IMG/VR virus record: IMGVR_UViG_3300047548_000652 | Location: 92,382-156,381 of that record | DNA length: 64,000 bases | Origin: a virus | Strand: one strand, 5' to 3' | In this document: in pieces, positions 17,178 through 24,656 of the stretch | How positions within the stretch are numbered: position 1 is the stretch's first letter | Layout of the letters: the number at the start of each line of letters is the position of its first letter | The notes under the pieces: model-generated | What the model was told of the DNA's origin: nothing | Database searches by the model: none | What the model saw: the letters and a program-made list of their open reading frames with translations, nothing else | Translations under genes and position numbers: made by a program

Positions 17178-17324
17178 TTACTTTGCTGGCTCAGTCGTTG
17201 CTGGTGCAGTTACAGCAGGAGCATCCTTCTTTTCGGAGTTTCCATTTGTTACATCACCCTGTACCTTACAGGCACCAAGAGCAACAGCAGATAGTGCAGC
17301 AAGTGTAATTGCAAATAGACGCAT
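17178..17324 (-). CDS. Small lipoprotein (48 residues)
   Basis: This short gene encodes MRLFAITLAALSAVALGACK and then a hydrophilic Ala/Thr/Pro-rich tail. The first 19 residues are a classic lipoprotein signal with lipobox LGAC and Cys at 19. The mature part would be about 30 residues, anchored in a host membrane. It lies directly upstream of the endolysin, where phages often keep lysis helpers such as o-spanins, and it also resembles entericidin-type lipoproteins. Neither role is shown. It follows the hsp20 gene by about 20 bases and ends before a GC-rich hairpin. Confidence 0.75.
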   Translation of the reverse strand: MRLFAITLAALSAVALGACKVQGDVTNGNSEKKDAPAVTAPATTEPAK

Positions 17325-17343
17325 GATATAGTCCTTTCTCATA

Positions 17344-17889
17344 TTAGAGATTTAGATTTTCTAGTCGGTCTCTTTCTAGTGCATCCCGATCAAGATTACC
17401 AAGATTAACATTACCAATGTCAGCATTACCAAGGTCAACATGGAAAATTCTGCGTTCATTGATTTCAATCTTCTTAGCTTTCTTTGATTCAGGAATAAAT
17501 CGCTCAAGCCAAATCTTGAGCATTCCGTTGATAAGATCGGCATTCTTTACTTCAATTGTGTCAGCAAGAGTAAACTTGCGAGTGAAGGCCCGATCTGCAA
17601 TGCCCTTGAAAACATAATCATGTGTATCGTCTGTGGAAACAGAGCCTTTGATTGTAAGCACTCCATCTTCAAGCACAAGTTCAATGTCCTGTTTGCCAAA
17701 TCCGGCAACAGCCATTTCAATCACATAAGTGTTTTCTCCGGTCTTTTTGATATTGTATGGAGGATAGGAAGGAAGTTTGGCTAAGTTGGTGTGAAAGTCA
17801 CTCATCTTTTTGAAAACATCATCAAAGCCTACAGCACCCTTAGCAAAGTCATTTAGAAGTGATGTATTGAAAATATCTAGTTTAGTCAT
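17344..17889 (-). CDS. Small heat-shock protein, Hsp20 / alpha-crystallin family
   Basis: This 181-residue chaperone has an alpha-crystallin domain: YPPYNIKKTGENTYVIEMAV, then GFGKQDIELVLEDGVLTIKG, YVFKGIADRAFTRKFTL and a GMLKIWL strand. These match bacterial IbpA-type proteins. T4-like cyanophages also carry hsp20, so the assignment is well founded. Unusually, the tail holds five-residue units (DLGNA DIGNV NLGNL DRDAL) resembling pentapeptide repeats. It probably holds unfolded proteins in the host cytoplasm, perhaps during capsid assembly. A strong sigma70-type promoter and a 5' hairpin lie upstream, indicating early expression. Confidence 0.93.
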   Translation of the reverse strand: MTKLDIFNTSLLNDFAKGAVGFDDVFKKMSDFHTNLAKLPSYPPYNIKKTGENTYVIEMAVAGFGKQDIELVLEDGVLTIKGSVSTDDTHDYVFKGIADRAFTRKFTLADTIEVKNADLINGMLKIWLERFIPESKKAKKIEINERRIFHVDLGNADIGNVNLGNLDRDALERDRLENLNL

Positions 17890-17952
17890 TGTTCATACTC
17901 CTTGAATAAGCGAGTTGTTTTTAGTTAGTTATTCTTCCGTTCGGCAAGAATG

Positions 17953-17989
17953 GGTGTTGGGTACGCAAAACCTTTTTAACCCCAACACC
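17953..17989 (-). promoter_or_regulatory. 5' stem-loop at the expected transcript start of hsp20
   Basis: A 9-bp GGTGTTGGG/CCCAACACC stem encloses a 19-base AT-rich loop. It begins immediately downstream of the -10 region, so the hsp20 mRNA would start at or within this hairpin. It could stabilise the message or respond to temperature; no function is shown. It could alternatively terminate transcripts arriving from the PAAR gene. Confidence 0.5.
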
Positions 17990-18022
17990 ATTATATATAA
18001 CACATTTTATGTGGTTTGTCAA
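17990..18022 (-). promoter_or_regulatory. Sigma70-type promoter for hsp20
   Basis: TTGACA (18022-18017) is followed after 17 bases by TATATA, which overlaps a TATAAT at 17995-17990. The -35 box is perfect consensus. The promoter lies at the end of the PAAR gene and points at hsp20, consistent with host RNA polymerase use early in infection. Confidence 0.8.
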
Positions 18023-18026
18023 GTGG

Positions 18027-18320
18027 TTAGTAACAAAAAGTATCACCGCTTCCTTCAGCAGTTTGATTTTCAGTTGGAGCAAGATGTTTCGGGCTTGCAC
18101 AATCACTTGTTGTTTGATCCGGCCCATGAACAATGATATTCTTATTTTCTACAAATATTGTAGACCCTGTGGTGTTTGTTAAAGCACCACCCCCGTGTGT
18201 ATTTTTATCACCAACAACAGCCCAAAGTTGATTATTTACATAAACCGTGGATTGTCCTGTTACCACTGTTGTGGCACCACAAGCACGAGAATGGCCATGA
18301 ATGTGTGCTGCCTTTGCCAT
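18027..18320 (-). CDS. 5.4: PAAR-domain spike tip protein (T4 gp5.4-like)
   Basis: From the ATG at 18320 (97 residues, MAKAAHIHGHSRACGATTV). The N-terminal IHGHSRACGATTVVTGQSTVYVNN and a later GDKNTHGGGALTNTTGSTIFVENK give the PAAR repeat pattern. In this fold His and Cys residues bind a metal ion and cap the membrane-piercing needle. T4 gp5.4 has this role on gp5. Its start overlaps by one base the stop of a needle-like gene, supporting joint assembly. The C-terminus is Cys-containing and unusual. Confidence 0.85.
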   Translation of the reverse strand: MAKAAHIHGHSRACGATTVVTGQSTVYVNNQLWAVVGDKNTHGGGALTNTTGSTIFVENKNIIVHGPDQTTSDCASPKHLAPTENQTAEGSGDTFCY

Positions 18321-18613
18321 TATGAACCACACCTACAAGTTCCACAACCACAATCACTCTTTTCATAATCGTCAGTTGTTTCTGTTTTTTTATGTGGGTT
18401 CAAATGAATAGAATCATCACCCTTGAGTACCAACTTTTCCTTGGCATGAATCTCAATGTTATCAGCATTGAAGTTCATTTTTTCCGATTCAAATCTCATT
18501 TCTTTAGCACCTACTACATCAACTGTGCCATCAGGATTGATAGTAACCGTAACACCATAGGCACTAAGAACTTCTTTTGAAGGTACCAAATATCGTAGAT
18601 TAGACTTTGGCAT
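18320..18613 (-). CDS. Probable tail-spike needle protein
   Basis: This 97-residue protein has an N-terminal beta segment (VTVTINPDGTVDVVGAKEM). A repetitive alternating pattern with acidic residues follows (ESEKMNFNADNIEIHAKEKL, VLKGDDSIHLNP), typical of triple-stranded beta-helix needles such as the gp5 C-terminal domain. It ends in a Cys cluster (CGCGTCRCG), possibly for metal binding at the tip. The PAAR gene is fused to its stop (TAATG), which supports a spike role. It overlaps the dUTPase gene by 14 bases. Identification is by pattern only. Confidence 0.55.
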   Translation of the reverse strand: MPKSNLRYLVPSKEVLSAYGVTVTINPDGTVDVVGAKEMRFESEKMNFNADNIEIHAKEKLVLKGDDSIHLNPHKKTETTDDYEKSDCGCGTCRCGS

Positions 18614-19121
18614 CTGCTTTTACTCCGGTTGAACCAAGACCGCCAACTCTATCTGTTCTTTGCTTTGGGGCCTCTGTTGTTTCTTCAATGATATATGAAA
18701 GACTTTTCACAAGTTCTGCCTGTGCAATTCTATCGCCATTTGAGATTCTAACCTTATTGCTTGATGTATTCTTTAGAATGATGAATGTTTCCTGGAAATA
18801 GTCTGAGTCAATCACAGCTTCAAGATTGGCAAGGACAATACCCTGCTTATATGAAAGACCAGATCGTGGATGAATACGAACAGAATGTCCTTTTGGAATA
18901 TCAAAGATAAGTCCTGTTGGAACAAGAACTCGGTCTCCAGGCATAATGGTTATTTCATTGTTACTGGTAAGCAAACCTTCAAAAGGTGTGTTTGTTTCTT
19001 TATATCCATTGTATGTCTGCTTACCAAAAAACTGGGCAGCAATATCAAAACATGCTGCTTCCTGTGTAGCAAATGATGGTAACTTGACTTCAGGATGAGT
19101 TTTATAAATCTTCAGTTTCAT
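18600..19121 (-). CDS. dut: dUTPase
   Basis: This 173-residue enzyme hydrolyses dUTP to dUMP and pyrophosphate, keeping uracil out of DNA and feeding dTTP synthesis. All five trimeric dUTPase motifs are visible: ACFDIAA, HPRSGLSYKQGI, a D-S-D-Y motif with the catalytic Asp (VIDSDYFQE), NGDRIAQAEL and the C-terminal arm RVGGLGSTG. An insertion of about 20 residues follows motif 1 compared with the short bacterial enzyme. It acts in the host cytoplasm. Confidence 0.96.
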   Translation of the reverse strand: MKLKIYKTHPEVKLPSFATQEAACFDIAAQFFGKQTYNGYKETNTPFEGLLTSNNEITIMPGDRVLVPTGLIFDIPKGHSVRIHPRSGLSYKQGIVLANLEAVIDSDYFQETFIILKNTSSNKVRISNGDRIAQAELVKSLSYIIEETTEAPKQRTDRVGGLGSTGVKADAKV

Positions 19122-19151
19122 TCATTTCTCCATAATAAAGTTTATGTATAG

Positions 19152-20495
19152 TTAAGTTATTTCTTCCCAATCAATAGTGGCAAAAATATCATCACCAGCC
19201 TTTGATGTCTGTGCCGCAATCATAAAGACTGTGTTAGTTCCATTGAAAGAGTTTCTTTCAAGCTGATATTTAAATAGTCCATCTCCAAGTTTTACTGGTG
19301 TTGATGCTTGGTTTGTCACAGTCACAAATCCAGAAACAAAGTCTGTGCCTCCTGTAAATGAGGCAGCATTGATATTATACTGAACCGATGAATCTGTTCC
19401 TCCACTTATCCACAATCCACCCGTAACATCGGCACCGACAACAACCTTATACTTTACGACTGAACCAGAAGCAGACGCAGCCGCAATATTTACATCCTTG
19501 GGAATAACAATAGCACCATCCCGTTCAGATTTCAAGCGAATACATACCACTGGATACCAAGTATCTGCTGATGCCAGATCATAACCTGTGTTCGCACCAT
19601 GACCAACCGATCTTGGACGACCTCTTAGGTCATAACCACCCTCTGAAATGACTGATGCACAAACAATACGAAGATTGCTGGCATTACTAGTGTTAGCGGT
19701 GTTCTGAATCTCTGCACGAACTGGTAAGCAGGCTGTTCCCATATAAGGAGCATCAAGAATATTGGCGTGATGGAATGAATGACAATGAATCAATCTACCG
19801 TTGATAACAAAGCCACACCGAACTGAACCCATACCAAGCCATTCAATATCAATAAACATGATCTGGGCCTTTGACATATCCAAAGTAAGACCAGATGGAT
19901 TACGATTTTGAACGGGCTGACCTTCAGTCCATGCACCTGTATTTGTGCCGTCAAGAGTATCAATATTCCAGTCAGCCTTGGCTACACGGATTTCCTGAAC
20001 TGTACCATTTGAGTTTGTGCGTTTCACAAAATAAAGATTGTGTCCGTCCTGCTCAATAAAGATACCGTTCTGTGTTCCAAAGTATCCATATCTTTGTCTC
20101 AGGCCAGTCTGGGCTGGTGCCATGACATAGGTCTGTAGAATCTGTAGAGACTTACCGGGCTGATATGCAAACACACGAGAAGACTCACGATAGACATAGG
20201 CACCATTTGATGTGCCAAGTGAGCAAATGATTGATGATGAGTTGGCATCATGTCTATAAGAACTATCAAAAGCAGAGTTGGCAGTATTGATCCTACCATT
20301 ATCCTGATAACGGTGGAAGGAATCAAAGAGAGTTAGTGGTTGTGAAATTCTGGCTCGACCGAAAGCATCAACAGCCATACCTGATGGATTTGCTCCACCA
20401 ATAACATTACCGTACTGATCTGCCAACATGACAGTTTCAAATAGGGTTTTTTCTTGTGGTAAGAACTGGTTGGTGTCTTTACGATACTGTGCCAT
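19152..20495 (-). CDS. Virion structural protein of marine T4-like phage type
   Basis: This 447-residue protein is rich in Asn, Thr, Ala and Gly with beta-strand-like patterns throughout. It begins MAQYRKDTNQFLPQEKTLFE and contains NPSGMAVDAFGRARIS followed by LTLFDSFHRYQ. I recall similar proteins annotated as structural in marine myoviruses, but I cannot name a T4 counterpart. It could be a head fibre, whisker or tail decoration. It ends one base before the HAD gene begins in reading order and is followed by dUTPase. Confidence 0.6.
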   Translation of the reverse strand: MAQYRKDTNQFLPQEKTLFETVMLADQYGNVIGGANPSGMAVDAFGRARISQPLTLFDSFHRYQDNGRINTANSAFDSSYRHDANSSSIICSLGTSNGAYVYRESSRVFAYQPGKSLQILQTYVMAPAQTGLRQRYGYFGTQNGIFIEQDGHNLYFVKRTNSNGTVQEIRVAKADWNIDTLDGTNTGAWTEGQPVQNRNPSGLTLDMSKAQIMFIDIEWLGMGSVRCGFVINGRLIHCHSFHHANILDAPYMGTACLPVRAEIQNTANTSNASNLRIVCASVISEGGYDLRGRPRSVGHGANTGYDLASADTWYPVVCIRLKSERDGAIVIPKDVNIAAASASGSVVKYKVVVGADVTGGLWISGGTDSSVQYNINAASFTGGTDFVSGFVTVTNQASTPVKLGDGLFKYQLERNSFNGTNTVFMIAAQTSKAGDDIFATIDWEEIT

Positions 20496-20496
20496 T

Positions 20497-21210
20497 TTAT
20501 TCCGCTACCTTTTTGAGTTTGGCTTGTTTGCCCTGAACATGTATTCCACTAAACTCCACACCAGGATGAAGTTCTCGTAATGTTTGTCCTGATGGATTTG
20601 CTGCAACACCATGGATCGATGTGACATTTGCTGGATGATCATCATAACCTACAACCTTTTTGATTGTATGTCCTTGAGCACCAAGCCTACGAATAACCTT
20701 GTTTAGAGTTCGGGCTTTGTTTACATGGGTTGGATTCTTACCTTCATTGCCTGCTCTATGAAGATGAATCTTATCCATATCAAGACCCATTTGTTTCAAA
20801 GAACCAAGAAGAATATGGGGTTGCTGCATATCTGATCTGGCAGTAATGATATGGACATGATGGCCAGCATCAACAAGCCTTTGAGCATGACGGATCATCT
20901 TATGAATAGGAGAAGCAGACTCAGCAAACTTTTTAGAACTTGCAAACTCGCTGTAATCATATGAATGTCCTGGTTTTAGCTTATGGCTATTGTAACCGGA
21001 AGTAGAAAGAGTTTCTACTCTCTTACCATTCTCATCTTTCACATGAATCTTGGCACCTTTTTCTGGATCGTGATGGACGAGTGTATCATCCATATCAAAC
21101 CAGTGAAGATGTTCCTCTGGCTTTACTCCACCTTCAGGCTTGGTATACATGGCCTGAGTTAGTTTCTTCCTCAAAGATTCTTCTTCTAAAAATGCCTTGA
21201 ATGTTAGCAT
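20497..21210 (-). CDS. HAD-family phosphatase-like protein
   Basis: This 237-residue protein carries HAD motif I (HWFDMDDTLVHHDP, about residues 36-49), motif II-like ITARSDMQ, a Lys-containing segment and an acidic motif GYDDHPANV (about 192). The nucleophile Asp and acid/base Asp are present, so phosphatase or nucleotidase activity is possible. The N-terminus, MLTFKAFLEEESL, is like the short capsid-targeting starts (M-x-[TS]-[FY]-x-x-F-[IL]-x-E) of T4 internal head proteins. That reading is speculative. It lies one base downstream of regA. Confidence 0.7.
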   Translation of the reverse strand: MLTFKAFLEEESLRKKLTQAMYTKPEGGVKPEEHLHWFDMDDTLVHHDPEKGAKIHVKDENGKRVETLSTSGYNSHKLKPGHSYDYSEFASSKKFAESASPIHKMIRHAQRLVDAGHHVHIITARSDMQQPHILLGSLKQMGLDMDKIHLHRAGNEGKNPTHVNKARTLNKVIRRLGAQGHTIKKVVGYDDHPANVTSIHGVAANPSGQTLRELHPGVEFSGIHVQGKQAKLKKVAE

Positions 21211-21621
21211 TTAGGATGCTTCCCTTTTCTTTTTGCCTATTGTGTATTTCTGCACCAAGTTCCATTCACCCTTTTCTTTATGAGAGATAATCTTGATTTG
21301 TGAAATAGGGACTGTTGGTGATTTGCTTTTTTCCTCATCAACAAGATCAACCAATTCCCATTCGTGAAGAAGATTGGCTATTGTATTTCTTCGGGCCACA
21401 TCTTCTTCTGTAAAATCAGAACTCTTTCCATCCAATAAAAATAACTCTTTAAAATGAAGAATGTAATACTTAGATTGTTTGTGTAGAATATGACAGCTTT
21501 GATATAGTGTCTTTTCTTTACGTGAAGAAATTCCAATCCTGGACAGTGTTTCTCTCACCTTTAGAAAGTCATCAGGCTCTACGAGTTTCACTTCTATTAG
21601 TTCGTTTAGATTCAATGCCAT
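21211..21621 (-). CDS. regA: RegA translational repressor
   Basis: This 136-residue RNA-binding protein represses translation of phage early mRNAs by covering their start regions. The core DDFLKVRETLSRIGISSRKE with TLYQSCHILHKQSKYYILHF and KELFLLDG is nearly that of T4-type RegA. The ending is longer than T4 RegA (122 residues) by a basic tail (YTIGKKKREAS). As in T4 it follows gene 62, here overlapping it by 50 bases. Confidence 0.96.
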   Translation of the reverse strand: MALNLNELIEVKLVEPDDFLKVRETLSRIGISSRKEKTLYQSCHILHKQSKYYILHFKELFLLDGKSSDFTEEDVARRNTIANLLHEWELVDLVDEEKSKSPTVPISQIKIISHKEKGEWNLVQKYTIGKKKREAS

Positions 21622-21997
21622 TATTCAATCCACCCTTATGTATCCTTTTTCTTAGGTCATCGACTTGTTCTTTCGATAGCAAGGTCATAACAACTCTGGC
21701 TTTCTCGTCCGAGTATTTATAATACTCTTTGATAACCTCTAGGTCTTCTACCTTTTCCCTTTTGAGCCATTTTTGATATGGTCTTTTGTAAGGTCTGACT
21801 ATATTTAGCAAATAAGAATATTGCATGGTTTTATCAGTATTGGGTAGCATATTCATTTGATTAGCATACATAACACAATCCATATGTTGTGAAAGAGCCT
21901 TATTCACAACATATGGAACATAGTCTTTTTCATTATCAAGACAAGGTTTCTTGGTCTGTAGAATAGAGGGAATAAGTTCTTTGAATAGGTCTGTCAT
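21572..21997 (-). CDS. 62: Clamp-loader small subunit (T4 gp62)
   Basis: Starting at the ATG at 21997 (141 residues, MTDLFKELIPSIL). It contains YVPYVVNKALSQHMDCVMYA and YSYLLNIVRPYKRPYQKW, then EYYKYSDEKARVVMTLLS, the gp62 pattern. With gp44 it loads the gp45 clamp. In T4 genes 44 and 62 are adjacent; here a restriction-modification pair intervenes, and the gp62 start lies 62 bases inside the 3' end of the methyltransferase gene. The extra N-terminal frame upstream of 21997 is out-of-frame methyltransferase sequence. Confidence 0.93.
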   Translation of the reverse strand: MTDLFKELIPSILQTKKPCLDNEKDYVPYVVNKALSQHMDCVMYANQMNMLPNTDKTMQYSYLLNIVRPYKRPYQKWLKREKVEDLEVIKEYYKYSDEKARVVMTLLSKEQVDDLRKRIHKGGLNNGIESKRTNRSETRRA

Positions 21998-22883
21998 TTT
22001 TATCACTATCCAATCTTGATGAGTATAATAAAATCTCTTTAGCTTTTTTAGCTTCTTTTTTACCATCACTAGTTGTTGATCTTCTACCAGCAGTATAAAC
22101 TATATCATACATCTCGTGATGGAGTCCTCCCATATTATCTTCATAGAATGAATCATTTGTATCTCTATTACAATAATAGACTAGATGACCTTCATTATCA
22201 GCCTTCTTAGAAAAATCAATCAGTTTTTTGTGATCATCGTCTGTAAAAGTTTGGCCGTATTGAGTATACGAGTTTCTATAGGGTGGGTCAAAAAAGAAAA
22301 AACATTTTCCTTTTAGTTTTGAGCAACAGTCTTTCCAATCTCCAGAATAAATATCAACATTTTGAAGAAACTCGTGCCATTCTATAACATTTCTCTTGTC
22401 ATAAACATGGTTTTTTTGGTTTAACAAACCTGCTGGTGTTGCAAATCTCCCATTAGAATCTTTCATTGTTTGAAAGATTCCATTGAATGCAGTCTTCATC
22501 AAAAAGTATAGAGTAGCAGACTCTTTTGTTGGAGTGAGTGTAGTGTAGTGTTTAGTGTAAATATCTCTTATTTCATAAAAGAATGCCTTGCGGTCAGTTT
22601 TATTCAATGACAAATATTTGTTTGACAGGATATCACAATCTTCAATAAAACTTTGTACATCATTTTTAATCGTTCTATAAAGATTCATAATCTCGGTATT
22701 GATATCATTAATAACAAACTTTACTCCTGAAGGTCTTTTTGATGCAATATGAATCGTCATCGCCCCACCACCAAAGAATGGTTCAACATATGTATCATAA
22801 TCTTGATATGGGATACCAGGAGATATTTGATACTTGATGATCATTTTGTTCTTACCGCCTGCCCACATATACAATGGCTTCAT
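21936..22883 (-). CDS. DNA adenine-N6 methyltransferase (D12 class)
   Basis: This 315-residue enzyme of the D12/Dam class has the SAM-binding start PLYMWAGGKNKMI, a FEGGG-like motif VEPFFGGGAM, NDIN at the acidic strand end and the catalytic DPPYRNSYTQYG. A target-recognition region lies between. It transfers methyl groups to adenine in a specific DNA site, which cannot be predicted here. The EcoRI-like nuclease gene upstream overlaps it by four bases (ATGA), so the two form a compact restriction-modification pair and not an orphan Dam. Gene 62 starts within its 3' end. Confidence 0.92.
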   Translation of the reverse strand: MKPLYMWAGGKNKMIIKYQISPGIPYQDYDTYVEPFFGGGAMTIHIASKRPSGVKFVINDINTEIMNLYRTIKNDVQSFIEDCDILSNKYLSLNKTDRKAFFYEIRDIYTKHYTTLTPTKESATLYFLMKTAFNGIFQTMKDSNGRFATPAGLLNQKNHVYDKRNVIEWHEFLQNVDIYSGDWKDCCSKLKGKCFFFFDPPYRNSYTQYGQTFTDDDHKKLIDFSKKADNEGHLVYYCNRDTNDSFYEDNMGGLHHEMYDIVYTAGRRSTTSDGKKEAKKAKEILLYSSRLDSDKNDRPIQRTYSLYSTDQETLS

Positions 22884-23437
22884 TCGAGTCCACTTTCTGT
22901 TATTACATTTATCATATATTGCTTTATTTCTTCTCTAGTAAATCCGACAGGACTAATAATCCAAGACTGACCATATTTATAAAGGATGTTTGTTTTTTTA
23001 TTGTTATCTTCCATCATTAAAAATGTTTTTGCGAAACGAGTACAATAAGAATCTTCATCAAATCCTTCACGGGAACCAAATGTTACATAACGAATATTTC
23101 CAAAAAGATATTTTGAGATACTATAATTTTTTGACCATCTTTCAATAGCATTACCACCCCTACCCTGCTTTTTGGCTTCAAAAATGCCCACTACATTACC
23201 ATTTTTATACCAAATGCCCCCATCTGGCACAAATCCTATTTCAATACCTTTACTCTTGAGTAAAGATTTATCAAGAGATTTAGAATATGTATACCCAAGA
23301 TGGGAAATTTCTTTATATATTTCTTCTCTAAGTTCTTTTAATGTACTATCCAAAGATTTGGCATGAATATCAGTCGCAACTGTTCCTTTTTGGATGCCTC
23401 CTTTAAATATATCATCTCTTTGAGATGCAGTTTCCAT
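22880..23437 (-). CDS. EcoRI-family type II restriction endonuclease
   Basis: From the ATG at 23437 (185 residues; AGGA eight bases upstream; a TTG at 23443 is the alternative). The core reads GFVPDGGIWYKNGNVVGIFE followed by AKKQG and then GNAIERWSKN. EcoRI and its relatives have PDGG, a spacer, (V)EAKHQG and GNAIER.HKN in the same order. The Asp of PDGG and the Glu and Lys of EAK are the PD-(D/E)xK metal and catalytic residues, all present. It is shorter than EcoRI (277 residues). It is expected to cut DNA lacking the cognate methylation. Expression is coupled to the methyltransferase, and it begins ten bases after gene 44. Confidence 0.85.
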   Translation of the reverse strand: METASQRDDIFKGGIQKGTVATDIHAKSLDSTLKELREEIYKEISHLGYTYSKSLDKSLLKSKGIEIGFVPDGGIWYKNGNVVGIFEAKKQGRGGNAIERWSKNYSISKYLFGNIRYVTFGSREGFDEDSYCTRFAKTFLMMEDNNKKTNILYKYGQSWIISPVGFTREEIKQYMINVITESGLE

Positions 23438-23447
23438 TTTCAATTTC

Positions 23448-24386
23448 CTATTTTATCTCACATTCAACCATGATTTCTGTTAGACATGCAACCATGTTGA
23501 TCTCTTGGTCTGCCACAAATGCAGCCTGATACTGATACTTACCCAAGATCACCACTGCAATAGGAATACTATCAGGTTTTAGGTATTCTGTCAAGCCCTC
23601 GTATATCTTACGAAAAATCCTAGAAGAATCAATATCAGAGTTCATCACAACCCATTTACGCATTGCTGTGAAGTCTTTGTTCTTAATGCTCTTAATGAGT
23701 TCATCCAAGTTTCGAACATTGCTGATCTGTGCCAGAACACCAGCATCAATGTTTCCGCCCGATGCATATCGTTGAATTTCATTTAGAGTACGACGATAAT
23801 CAGGAAAGAACTTTTCAACGATCTTTACAAGAACAGTCTTATCATATGTGATATTCTCTGTTGATAGAATTGTCATAAGACGCTTTAGAAAAGCCAAGGC
23901 CATCTTCGGCTTCTCATCCGATTTCAATGTAAAGTCAATAACAGAACATCTGGAATGCAAGGCATCAATCAAACGGGACTTGAAGTTACATGTAAGAATG
24001 AACGAACAGTTTGTTGAAAACTCCTCAATAGCACCACGTAGGGCAGCCTGTGCTTCTGGTGTGATATAGTCTGCCTCATCAAGAATGATGACCTTACGTC
24101 CACCAGATATTGAAACAGTGGATGCGTAGGACTTGATCTTGACACGCAGGGTATCAATACCTCGCTCATCAGAAGAGTTGATGAAAAGAGGATTGATACC
24201 TAGTTCATTACACATGGCCAGGGCAATAGTAGTCTTACCCACACCTGCTGTTCCTGTCAGCATCAGGTTTGGAATATTTCCTGATTTGACATATGACTCA
24301 AATGTATTTTTTAGACGGTCAGGTAAAATACAATCGGCCACTTTATGTGGCCGATATTTTTCTACAAAAAGATATTCCTCAGTCAT
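23448..24386 (-). CDS. 44: Clamp-loader ATPase large subunit (T4 gp44)
   Basis: This 312-residue AAA+ subunit of the gp44/62 clamp loader has KYRPHKVADCILP at the start and Walker A TGTAGVGKTT (about residue 45). Walker B is VIILDEADYIT, the sensor 1 region is FILTCNFKSRL and the arginine-finger SRC motif is LHSRCSV. These are diagnostic for RFC-type loaders. It shares one base with the dsbA-like gene upstream. The normal partner, gene 62, lies about 1.5 kb further on because of the inserted restriction-modification pair. Confidence 0.97.
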   Translation of the reverse strand: MTEEYLFVEKYRPHKVADCILPDRLKNTFESYVKSGNIPNLMLTGTAGVGKTTIALAMCNELGINPLFINSSDERGIDTLRVKIKSYASTVSISGGRKVIILDEADYITPEAQAALRGAIEEFSTNCSFILTCNFKSRLIDALHSRCSVIDFTLKSDEKPKMALAFLKRLMTILSTENITYDKTVLVKIVEKFFPDYRRTLNEIQRYASGGNIDAGVLAQISNVRNLDELIKSIKNKDFTAMRKWVVMNSDIDSSRIFRKIYEGLTEYLKPDSIPIAVVILGKYQYQAAFVADQEINMVACLTEIMVECEIK

Positions 24387-24643
24387 TACGATAGAACCTC
24401 GTTATAAAACGTCTCAAATGCATCATTCTGTTCAACCTCATCCTTGAAGTTGGCCTTATGATACACCTTGGCTAGTCGCCGCACAACCTTTTTATCGAGT
24501 GTTAGTTCTTCAGTTACCTTGTTGATAATCTCTTTTTGTAGATCACGCTCTGCTTCAATGCGTGTCATGGAGTTTGACATTTCCTGAATTGCATCACGCA
24601 GCTTCTTACGATCTTCAGTTGATAGTGAGTTCACAGTTGACAT
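24386..24643 (-). CDS. dsbA: DsbA-like late-transcription DNA-binding protein
   Basis: This 85-residue helical protein has EELTLDKKVVRRLAKVYHKA followed by an acidic DEVEQNDAFETFYNEVL end. T4 DsbA (about 89 residues) has the same arrangement: an acidic helix, then DELG-x-D-x-K-x-x-x-R-L-L-x-L-Y-H-K, then an acidic C-terminus. T4 DsbA binds double-stranded DNA near late promoters and aids gp55-dependent transcription. It lies between genes 45 and 44, whose products act in the same late-transcription system. The assignment is by remembered pattern. Confidence 0.7.
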   Translation of the reverse strand: MSTVNSLSTEDRKKLRDAIQEMSNSMTRIEAERDLQKEIINKVTEELTLDKKVVRRLAKVYHKANFKDEVEQNDAFETFYNEVLS

Positions 24644-24656
24644 GATATATTATCTC

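Noticed and set aside
21714-21721. TATAAATA string inside the gene 62 region as late promoter
   Set aside because: It lies within coding sequence about 93 bases before regA, far from the usual 26-44 bases, in front of an early gene.
21936-22883. Orphan T4-type Dam methyltransferase
   Set aside because: A same-operon EcoRI-like nuclease overlaps its start by four bases, so a paired R-M system is the better reading.
22974-22981. TATAAATA string inside the restriction-endonuclease gene
   Set aside because: About 91 bases upstream of the methyltransferase start and inside coding DNA; spacing does not fit the late promoters.
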